Assembly (NCBI GenBank): GCA_019787685.1
Contig: JAHNUO010000028.1
Span: 62,001-126,000 of the forward strand
Origin: Chiua virens
Lineage: Eukaryota > Basidiomycota > Agaricomycetes > Boletales > Boletaceae
Direction: 5' to 3'
Length of the DNA stretch: 64,000 bases
The notes below the pieces were generated by a model. It was not told the origin of the DNA and did not search any database. It was given only the letters and a program-made list of their open reading frames with translations. How positions within the stretch are numbered: the first letter of the stretch is position 1; the number at the start of each line of letters is the position of its first letter. The translations under genes and the position numbers were made by a program. Below are positions 55,870-64,000 of this stretch, one piece after another.

Positions 55870-57260
55870 TCAATTATTATGGTATGTAAAATGAAGCAAC
55901 CAAGGGACTCCCCTGTTCCACCATAACAAAAGTTCGTCAACAAACCTTTTATCCTCTTCGGTCTTGGTTTCTTCGAACCACTCCACTATCGCTTCATAGA
56001 ACTCATGGGTGTCAAATACACCATCGACGATTGCCCAAGAACCTGCAGAGGACAGGGCGAAACGAATCTGCAATGCAGTCAGTAATTCATTAGTATCAAA
56101 TCTGGTGTCGATGATAAACGGCCGATTTACCTGGCAGGCCACATAGGCTATGGCACGTGGTTGAACTGTTTGCATACCTAGGAGTTTGGCCACGTTTGAC
56201 CGCGTCCGTCTATCACCTCGGCGACGTTTCCTGCCAGCAGTTGGCTCGGGACCCTCGTCGTCCAATGCAGAAGTCGGAGAGATAAAGATGGCTTTGAAGG
56301 CCTGAAATGGAGAATCAGCGATGATGTATGGATTTGTGTGCAGGACATGCCTTGACTAAAATTTCGCCCTTGAAAAGTCCATTGTCGAGATTGGCGGGGT
56401 CTGACCAACCACCAGCATACAGGAATGCCAGCCAAGATTGCGCGGTGACGAGAAAGTCGGGATGGAACTCGCGAATATTCTGCCAGTGACTGTGTCGTTG
56501 GGATACTTAGTTCTGTCATTCAAAAGGTTTGCGGTGCAGAGATCACTCACGTGGGATCATTCCAGTTATAGTCAACTGGACACAAGAGGCTTCCAGTCGC
56601 GTCGTTGTAGAACCCTCTCCCACTCTTGTCTTCAGAGCTGAGGGGAGGATCAGGCTTTGGTGTCTCCTGCATGAGCCAGTTGACGACCAATACTTTAAGC
56701 CTGTGGGTATCGTCAGTGCGGCCGGTGTCAGCACCTCGTTCGAGCTAAATTCACATCAGTCCTATTGTACAAAGTCCAAGGAAAGAAAATTCTCGCCTGT
56801 TGTAGAGCATCGCCAAGCTCTGTCTGGGGAATAGCACGAATGGAGGGAATCCACCGTAGAAGTTCTCTGTAGGATCTGTACAAACGGTTCTCCCTTGGGC
56901 GTGCTATCAATTACACTGATAAGGAATGTAAAACGGTACGCACGCCTCTGCGTGGTTCGCAGTGTTCGTGTTGGCAACATGGGCTCGTCGGTCTGCTTCC
57001 GCCAACATGTCATTGACACTGTCGTGGAGAGACACGAGGCGTCTGATGAGTCGTCCTTTGTAACGAAAGCTTCTATGAACGCTACAGATAAAAAAGGTCA
57101 GGTCAATGGGCACAGAGAATAATCGCAAGATACTCTGCGATCTGCTTTGGAGGTTGCCGATATTCAAGTTACAGTCTTGCAAAGCGATAAGACATGCCAT
57201 TTGTTGCATCAAAAAAGCAGGATCGACAGTCTGGGGTGGGGAATCATCTGCACTAGACAT
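55870..57260 (-). CDS. DUF6698-like fungal protein of unknown function (seven exons)
   Basis: Exons 57173-57260, 56944-57081, 56797-56903, 56551-56744, 56351-56489, 56131-56301 and 55870-56067 join without a frame break to 344 residues. The start is ATG 57260 (MSSADDSPPQTVDPAFLMQQ). Conserved-looking parts are RENRLYRSYRELLRWIPSIR, CPVDYNWNDPTHWQNIREFH, PDFLVTAQSWLAFLYAGGW, the block SNVAKLLGMQTVQPRAIAYV, and RFALSSAGSWAIVDGVF. These match my memory of the DUF6698 family, which is expanded in Agaricomycetes and has no known role. Introns 3 (CAG/GCGAGA) and 5 (AAG/GCATGT) use GC donors, a rare but valid type. The 63-nt intron 6 leaves the frame open if it is retained. Confidence 0.75.
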
Positions 57261-57373
57261 TGTTCAGGGTGAGATGGGGAAGACAGAATGGAGGTAACGA
57301 TGCACGAGCAATGTTTTCAAGGTATTTCAGAAGGTGCTCACGTGGACAAACTGACCAGAGAATCTATAATCCA

Positions 57374-57640
57374 CCGGACAATGCCACGCACACATGCCAT
57401 GGCCATGGCCACGCCAAAGCCTCCCTGTCACCCGAGATGGAAGGAGCTGGGTAGCGCCGCTACCGGACAATGCCGCACGCATCGCATTGCCGTGGCCATA
57501 CCAATGCCTCTTTGTTGTGCCGAAATGGAAAGACATACGTCTGAATTGCTGCCGGGCAATGCCACGCGAATGACATGGCCATGGCTATACCAAAGCCTCT
57601 TCTTGTCGTCCGAAAGCAGAAGTAGCGTCGTATGAAAGTC
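57374..57640. repeat. 89-bp tandem repeat, three diverged copies
   Basis: Copies begin CCGG(A/G)CAATGCC at 57374, 57463 and 57552, exactly 89 bp apart. Each contains a CATGGCCATGGC-like palindromic centre and CCAAAGCCTC. It lies in the gap between the divergent DUF6698-like and F-box-like genes. Confidence 0.75.
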
Positions 57641-57872
57641 AGGTATATAGCAAAAGGCTGACCAGCGAAGCGATTGAAATAATTAAAAGTTTTCCGGCTG
57701 GCCACCTGCAACGAAGTGACGTTACGTTTGCGTCACTATCCTGGAGATTATCATGTCAGGATTGTGTTTTATAGCAAGTTACCCCAGTAAATCAAACACG
57801 GAATAAATACCTATCTTTACATTCCCGAGGTCTACTTCATACCCCCGCCATCCCCACCTTTCACTGTTCGCT

Positions 57873-58730
57873 ATGGCTATGGCTTCGGACAGGAAGGAAC
57901 TGCCCGTCGAGCTAGAGAAAATGGTTTTTTCGTTAGCGAGTAAAAAGCCGCGCGAGCTGGCTAAGTACATGCGGGTAGCTCGTCGCGTGCATGAATGGTA
58001 ACGGTTCCTAACTGTCATCTTACACGAGCTGAAATTATTCCTGCGAAGGGTGGAGCCTATCCTCTACAATAAAATCAGTATCTCTTCCGAGGCCCACGCA
58101 AAGAGCCTCTTACTTTTGCTCACCACGAGGTCGAAGACGGTCCTATACCTGTATATCGGCATGCCTGTCTCCCCTCACACTGTTGCAATACTCCTCCATC
58201 ACTGCCCTCATCTGATCCACTTCGTCCTACATGGGGGATGTAACAGCCCCCGTTGATTCTACGTCATCCTCGATGCACTCAATAATCTCACGTACCTGAG
58301 ATACCTCTCGGTCAATCCTGCTCTGTTTTTTCAAATGCGCTTCGTACATCTTCCTGATGCGCCTGCCTTCCATCGTGTTACACACCTGGATCTGACCACT
58401 GACTCGGCCTGGGAGACAGTTACTAATGGGTTCCAATATTTAAACTGCTTGACACACCTTTCAATGCCCTGGAAAATGAGTCGCACGGCTACCAGCTTGC
58501 TGACACTCCTCCAACGCCAAAATTTAAAGCTGATTTTGCTGTGGTTGGATGAAATCAAAGATCAACCCATGGCGATCAAGAGTCTACTCAAACAGAGGTT
58601 AGATGACCCGAGAATAGTCCTGCTTTGCCAAGCAAGCATGTCGTCAAGGAAGCTGAATGGCGGCTTTTGGCTGCGTGCAGAGCGCGTAATCGCCTGGCGC
58701 AAGGAGAACAACAGTAAGTATCATCGATGA
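57873..58730 (+). pseudogene. F-box-like protein gene with one premature stop
   Basis: Exon 1 (57873-57997, MAMASDRKELPVELEKMVF) joins exon 2 (from 58049) in frame through a GTAACG/GAAG intron. ELPVELEKMVFSLASKKPRELAKYMRVARRVHEWVEPILYN resembles a fungal F-box start followed by the usual leucine-rich strand pattern (LLTTRSKTVLYLYIG; HRVTHLDLTTD; LNCLTHLSMPW). F-box proteins hand substrates to SCF ubiquitin ligases. A TGA at 58254-58256 cuts the frame after about 110 residues. The same frame continues without further lesions to 58730, so the break is recent, is read through, or is an assembly error. Confidence 0.7.
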
Positions 58731-59012
58731 TGCTTCCGGAATGAGACTAACCTTCACTGGAGTCACTACAGTAGAATGTCCTACAGGGTTAGAGGATATA
58801 ACTTCAATTAGCGCAGTTCCCAAGGTCTATTAGTACTGTGGTATGACTTTTGTGCTGTACATACCTCGGTTGATGGTCATCAAGGATACGTGTTTTGCTA
58901 TGACGAAAGAGAGATTAGCGTTATACAGTAGATGCATTGGGGGTATTGGCACCGTACGAGAGCGAGTTCAGTGGTATAGATCCAGAGCGAACGTATGAGG
59001 TGCATATCCTCG
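58731..59012. other. Intergenic spacer
   Basis: No gene recognised. The last part (from about 58850) already resembles the flank of the dispersed repeat at 62389. Confidence 0.4.
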
Positions 59013-59240
59013 GCGCTTCAAAGGGTCCTCAACCCCACTGTCGCTCGATTCGAGGTGGCGATGGGGCGACCCTATGGACACAAAGTCCAAAAGTGTTCTC
59101 TGTGTGACACAAAGTCAGACAACAGAGAGGTTCGAGCGGCACAAAGCCAGCTCTGAATCGGGAAGCTTGGGATGAGGAAGCGCGGGCGTCGGCGCAAGGT
59201 CTTGAGGGCAATGCACGTCAATGGCAAGGAGGGTGGAGTC
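59013..59240 (+). repeat. Dispersed GACACAAAGTC repeat, copy 1
   Basis: Starts GCGCTTCAAAGGGTC and contains two GACACAAAGTC motifs and GAGGTTCGAGCGGCACA. The same order occurs at 62443-62585 (plus) and, reversed, at 63200-63470. No coding function is apparent. Confidence 0.8.
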
Positions 59241-59515
59241 AGGGTCTTCTGGGAGGATGTTCAGAACGTGCGGCGCAAAGTCTTAAGCGTGGGAGTTGCG
59301 ACGTGAGCAACTGGGCACGGGAGGCATCAATCTTGAGGGTGGGCGGTGACAAGGATGGGGAATGCGCGACGCGAGGCAGTGAGCAATGTGAATGTTGGGA
59401 CAGTGGTCACATCAACTCTGCTTCTCTGTTATCGGTTTTCTCGTCTTTCAAACTCAGATACTCACTCCGACACAGCTGTGCTCTCCATTTAATGTATGTG
59501 TGTAATCGATAGTGA

Positions 59516-60566
59516 ATGCCGCAGTCTCAGACCGTATGTCATATCATGCCCCTCAGTGACCATCTATCTGAATCTCGTAGCCCCTCCCTTACCTCGTCGG
59601 TCGATTCAGCAAAATCATCTTCCTTACCCAGTCCGAAGGAAGACGACTCTCTTGCCGCCGCAGCGTCTCCACAATCTAAGTCCATTGACAAGTCCCCATC
59701 CCGGGCCCCCCACGGTCGTTTCGATCAGCACAACATGCCCTTTTCCGAGACTTATCCTCACAGTCGCTACCCTGAAACCACTCCTCCCTCTTCTCCCGAC
59801 AATTGTCGAAACAAACGGGTCGCTTTACTTACGTCCCATTCCTCGTCGAATTCAAAGCGACGATACCATTACCATCCTTACATTCCCAGGGGAAAAGGGC
59901 CTGTCCCCCCTGCGCTGTACTATGCAGCACGGTCACTTGGGATTATGTCCCCCACCGATGTCACGCTTGACGAAGTAGAGCAGGTATGTTGTAACATTAT
60001 GTGGGCCCGCCAACTAACTCACATGCAAATAGAAGAAGGAGGAGCTCATTGAGGCCCTTTCTGCCATGCCCGACACCATTTTACTGTCAGCACTTGAATC
60101 CAAACGGGCGGATCACGAGTGCATTGCCCTACGGCTTGCACTCGCCAAGGCAGAAATGAAATCATCGGAGCAGCATATGGTCTTTCTGACCAACATGCAT
60201 GACCAGCATGCTGGAGCCCACGCCGTCAGTGGGGCATACCTGAATCTACTTGATCAAGTCCTCGGTGCTCGCAGCCTAGAAGATGTCGAAGATAGCAAGC
60301 AATTTTACAGGGACACTCATTTGGAGCAGCTTACGGCGTTGGCCATTTCCGAGGCACAATTGGGTGAAATGCAGGACATGATTGGTCTACGGGTTTCAGA
60401 CCTGTTCGAAAGAGGCGGTGTTGGGAAAGTCCGTGTATCTCATGATTCGGAGGAGCATTTCAGCGGATTTAGCGATTCGGAGAGGACATCGTCCGAGGAA
60501 GGTACTGAAGACGGATCACCGCTCTCCCCCCATTCCGCAGAATCCCAGGTGTCCTCTCCGTTGTAA
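59516..60566 (+). CDS. Protein of unknown function, disordered N terminus and helical C terminus
   Basis: Exons 59516-59983 and 60033-60566 join in frame (GTATGT/AATAG) to 333 residues. The first 110 residues are Ser/Pro/basic (SDHLSESRSPSLTSSVDSAK) and likely disordered. A short YIPRGKGPVPPALYYAARSL motif follows. The rest is helical and coiled-coil-like (ADHECIALRLALAKAEMKSS; HLEQLTALAISEAQLGEMQD), with an acidic serine-rich tail. I do not recognise the family. The gene is in line with the next gene, 130 bp upstream of it. Confidence 0.75.
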
Positions 60567-60696
60567 TCTTGTATTATTCTGAATCATTGCCTTACGAGTC
60601 TGTGTATGCATGTTGTCATCCTGATGCTATGAATAGACTAACGTCGTACATCTAATTGGACCATTTCTTCTGACTACCGCTGATACTCGCTCAACA

Positions 60697-62287
60697 ATGG
60701 CACACACAAACCCCCAGGTAAGTATGTCTCTCTATAGACCAACGTCTATAAATTATTTTCTAGTACTACTATCAGCATACATCGCACCAATCACCGGTAT
60801 CCGCAGCTTCCACTGGCAGGGAAAATCCAACCGTCACTTTCGAGGATCCCGCCCAAGATTTACAGCCTAACCCTGCGGCCGTGTCTTCATCCATTGACGC
60901 TGGCATCCCGACTGATGGCGCTGAGTGGTTCCCTGTTCATCATCATCCCGTGTCAGCTTTCGGTCCACAAGTGGACAATTCAACCATCGGGGCAGTCATC
61001 CACGCACCGATCAACCCTTCCTCACACTTTCCACTTTACGAAGGCTCCACACCTTCATTCTTTGACTCCATTGGTGCTCAACAAGCCATCAGTTGGAGGC
61101 ATCACGCTGGCGTGCACCCTCCAGCACACGATGCTTCGTGGTTCTCTGCCGATCCTGTGTCAGCATTCGGTCCACAAGCGGATGATTCAACCATCGGGGC
61201 AATTATGGACCCACAGATCAACCCTTCCTCGCACTTTCCCCTTCACCAAGGCTCCGCAACTTCATCCCTCGACTTCTTTGGTGCTCAACAAGCCGATTTG
61301 AGGGCTCAGGAAACTTATCCAGCCGATTCAATGATCGGCGCCGCTCCATCAGCTCCCCCTACTACTCAACACGTCTTGCCCCCACCAAAGCCAGCACCTA
61401 AAAAACGAGTGAGTGTTGTTGAAACGTTTCGACTTGATAAGATGCTAAAAAAATCGATCAAGAAACGTGAACCTCGCAGCAGTCAGTCAAGAGCTGCACT
61501 GTCTCACAACGGCAACGGCAACGATGGCACACCTGTTGAGCCCTGTGTAATGCTATCGGCGATCGCTGTTACAGGGGTCATCAAGCGCGCCAAAGCCTAC
61601 GTGCAAAATAAAATGGTTATGGGGGAAGCCGTCATGACGGAGACTGTACGGAAAAACCTGATCATGGATGCCATGAACAGCGCCATGAATTCACTGTTGG
61701 GTGCTTCACCCGTCGAGACTCCCAAAACATTGCGCAAGGAAACGGCGCGACCCATCAGTGACATACTACAGCAATGGAAAAGCTATGTTGCGTCTCACGC
61801 GAACTCCACTCTCGGACTGCGAAAAAGGTTTCAGTGGGGGGAGCCTAGCTGCACACCAGAAGAGGCTATTGCTTACCGTGCTGCAAGGGCAAATGAAATC
61901 ATACAGGGCTACGACCATCTGCGCGACGGACCCACCTCTCCCCTCTTCACCGCAGGCTACTTTCAGGATTTGGTGATCGAACATCTATATGTTCACTCAC
62001 CGACGTTATGGACTTTCATCGACCCCTCAGACCCCCACCCAGCGCTGGACAATCTCTTTGCGTTGGGGGTAGCAGCGATCGCTGCATTAGCCCGTGATTA
62101 CCGCAAAGGTCGGATGGAGAGACAGGAGGTCAAACCAGCCATGTGGCGGGATGACTACCGCAGGGCGAAGGATATGATCAAACGTTTGAGGGAAGACGAG
62201 GGGGAGAAGCTACAGCTGGATCAAATCCAGGAATGGATAATGGGCCAGAGATTGGTCGAGGTCGATCCAGCTGCGTGGTCTGAGTAG
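60697..62287 (+). CDS. Protein of unknown function with internal tandem duplication
   Basis: A 7-codon first exon (60697-60717) joins exon 2 (60764-62287) through GTAAGT/CTAG to give 514 residues. Residues about 69-115 and 138-185 are near copies (VSAFGPQVDNSTIGAVI and VSAFGPQADDSTIGAIM), reflecting a ~207-bp DNA duplication. A basic segment (KPAPKKRVSVVETFRLDKML) leads to a mostly helical C-terminal half (AIAVTGVIKRAKAYVQNKMV; HLYVHSPTLWTFIDPSDPH) with no recognised domain. The C-terminal half resembles uncharacterised Agaricomycete proteins in style only. Confidence 0.75.
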
Positions 62288-62442
62288 GGTGATCCGAGAT
62301 GCAGGGGGTGTTAGAGGCGATGTCAAGCATGCTGGGGATGGCAGTGGCGAGTATGATGAGGAGGAGGTACATTAGTAGAGGGACTTTGGTGCTGTACTTA
62401 CTTCGGTGAAGTGGGCGAAGAGAGGGTGGACGTAGAGGGGAA
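62288..62442. other. Intergenic spacer
   Basis: No gene. A GGTGCTGTACTTACTTCGGT stretch (62389) parallels the left flank of repeat copy 1. Confidence 0.4.
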
Positions 62443-62585
62443 GCGCTTCAAAGGGTCTTCAACCCTACTATCGCTCGATTCGTGATGGCGACAGGGCAAC
62501 CCTATGGACACAAAGTCCAAAAGCATTCTCTGTGCGACACAAAGTCAGACGACAGAGAGGTTCGAGCGGCACAGAGCCAACTCAG
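62443..62585 (+). repeat. Dispersed GACACAAAGTC repeat, copy 2
   Basis: Direct copy of 59013-59155. It forms an inverted pair with copy 3 around a 0.6-0.7 kb centre. Confidence 0.8.
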
Positions 62586-63199
62586 TAAGATCCGGTGATC
62601 TGTGGACGGCGCAAGGTCTTGAATGTGGGCGTGGCAAGGACGGATTCGGAGTAGTGCGTGAGCAACTAGGCACGAGAGATGTCGATCTTGAGGGTCGGGG
62701 GGTGCGTCAACGACTGGGCACAGGAGGCGTTGATCTTGAAGATGGGACCCCAGCGTGGATGGAATGGATACGGACACTGGTTAGCACGAGCAGTCTATGA
62801 GAACTCGCATTCGGGGACGTACCGAGCCCCAACCATGCTCCGAGACCTTACCACCAACGGCACAACTAGCCTTGTCGCAGAAAACGACTCAGTTAGAACT
62901 CAGTGATCCATTGATGAATTGATGACTCACCGTACTCATTGGCACCCTCCAGGAAGCTTCTTCCCACCTGTTGGAGAGATTCCGCACTTGATGCTTGTAA
63001 ACAAGCAACAATAACAACACGAGTCCACAACACTTCGACGAGTTATTGTGGATTATTATACAGTGACAAACATTATCAATCATGGACAACCGACTTTCAG
63101 TGTCAGATCTCCGTCCTTGCCACCGCCTACCATTGACGTCTTCCTGGATCGTGCCTAGTACCTCCCCTGCTTTATTATCGCTCATCCTAAAGACTTTGC
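62586..63199. other. Centre of the inverted repeat pair
   Basis: No supported gene. A minus-strand frame (62889-63257) runs out of copy 3 and includes a hydrophobic LVLLLLLVY stretch, but it has no known motif and its start lies in repeat sequence. Confidence 0.35.
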
Positions 63200-63470
63200 G
63201 CGACGCCTCCTGCGCCTGGACCGACGCTCGTTCCAACGACTCCGCCCTCCTTGCCACCGACGTGCATTGCCCTCAAGACCTTGCGCCGACGCCTGCGCTT
63301 CCTTGTCCCAAGCCCCGATTCAGAGCTGGCTTTGTGCCGCTCGAACTTCTCTTGTTGTCTGACTTTGTGTCGCACAGAGAACGCTTTTGGACTTTGTGTC
63401 CATAGGGTCGCCCTGTCGCCATCACGAATCGAGCGATAGTAGGGTTGAAGACCCTTTGAAGCGCTTCCCC
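63200..63470 (-). repeat. Dispersed GACACAAAGTC repeat, copy 3 (inverted)
   Basis: Reverse-complement copy of 59013-59240, over nearly the whole length of copy 1, including the ending AAGGTCTTGAGGGCAATGCACGTC. Confidence 0.8.
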
Positions 63471-63639
63471 TCTGGTTCCACCCTCCCGTCGTTCTGGTCT
63501 GCCTCGTCACCGCACCATCTCGCACCTCTGAGTGAATTAGACTCTGCTACCATCAATCCAGGTACAGTACCTAACCCTTAGTTCATCGGCATGATCCTAA
63601 CCAATATTTTAGCCCCATTCTTCCCCCCCCCAACCCACT

Positions 63640-64000
63640 ATGGCCTCGAAATTTACCCCCCAAACTCGCGCTCATGATTGTAAGCCCTGTCTCACTCTGT
63701 TTTCGACATCAAAACCCACACAGTACACCAGCTACGTACAAAAGCTTGGATGCCAAATCAATTGCTACAGATTATGGTACTACGACCATCTACACCTCGC
63801 CCAACATGTCTTTCGTCCCCAAACCCCATAATGGCAAAGAGGAACTATGTGCTCGAGCAGACGGACGATTTGGTGCCGCGGACTGTTTCCAATGGCCACA
63901 GATGTACTGCGAAGAGTACCGTTACGCCGTCTGTATCTGTCGCAAGGAAAACTATCCGGCGCCCGACCCTTTGTCATGGGCATGGTATCGCCCCACACCT
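63640..64000 (+). CDS. 5' part of a cysteine-containing protein of unknown function (truncated by window end)
   Basis: Exon 1 (63640-63679, MASKFTPQTRAHD) joins exon 2 from 63732 (GTAAGC/ACCAG), giving STYKSLDAKSIATDYGTTTI and then a region with spaced cysteines (EELCARADG, ADCFQWPQMYC, VCICRKENYPAPDP). The frame is open to the window end. I do not recognise the family. There is no signal peptide at the N terminus. The inverted repeat copy 3 lies 170 bp upstream. Confidence 0.55.

Noticed and set aside
1..64000. tRNA genes, rRNA and CRISPR arrays
   Set aside because: I looked for T-loop signatures, rRNA-like blocks and regular short repeats and saw none that I can support by eye.

Overview
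The window is fungal nuclear DNA, most likely from an Agaricomycete basidiomycete. A Rhizoctonia/Ceratobasidium-like genome is my best guess, but that is inference. The evidence is short GT-AG introns (about 34-76 nt) in nearly every gene, a U6 snRNA, a peroxin/dysferlin-type membrane protein, a DUF6698-like gene, F-box and WD40 proteins, and chromodomain Ty3 retrotransposons.

Layout. Positions 1-6.4 kb hold a divergent pair (a conserved fungal protein and a Pex24/Pex30-like peroxin), then a carboxylesterase relic and a WD40 relic. Several of these carry single-base frameshifts. Positions 6.8-14.9 kb hold an intact membrane-anchored coiled-coil protein, a second WD40 relic and an intact WD40/coiled-coil gene.

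Positions 16.6-35 kb are the most interesting part. Six loci encode (or once encoded) 35-residue cysteine-rich metallothionein-like proteins. Each is split into three tiny exons, so ordinary ORF searches miss them. Five belong to duplicated units of about 2-3 kb. Units before the second transporter gene point right and those after it point left. The array also contains two intact DHA1-type MFS transporters with identical exon boundaries and phases, and a U6 snRNA gene. One metallothionein copy is dead; the other five look functional. I infer a metal-binding/efflux cluster that expanded by duplication.

Positions 35.8-55.7 kb are one nested retrotransposon insertion. An old minus-strand Ty3 chromovirus (35842-55707, target duplication GATCT) was interrupted by a younger copy of the same family (45520-53186, target duplication GTCGG) and by a plus-strand LTR element without Pol (39547-44050, target duplication (A)CCGT). 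The Ty3 family shows a -1 frameshift heptamer between Gag and Pol, a Tf1-like self-priming signal, and a Pol C-terminal extension with two zinc knuckles after the chromodomain.

Positions 55.7-64 kb hold a seven-exon DUF6698-like gene with two GC-AG introns, an 89-bp tandem repeat, an F-box-like gene broken by one stop codon, two intact genes of unknown function, a three-copy dispersed repeat, and the 5' part of a gene that runs off the right edge.
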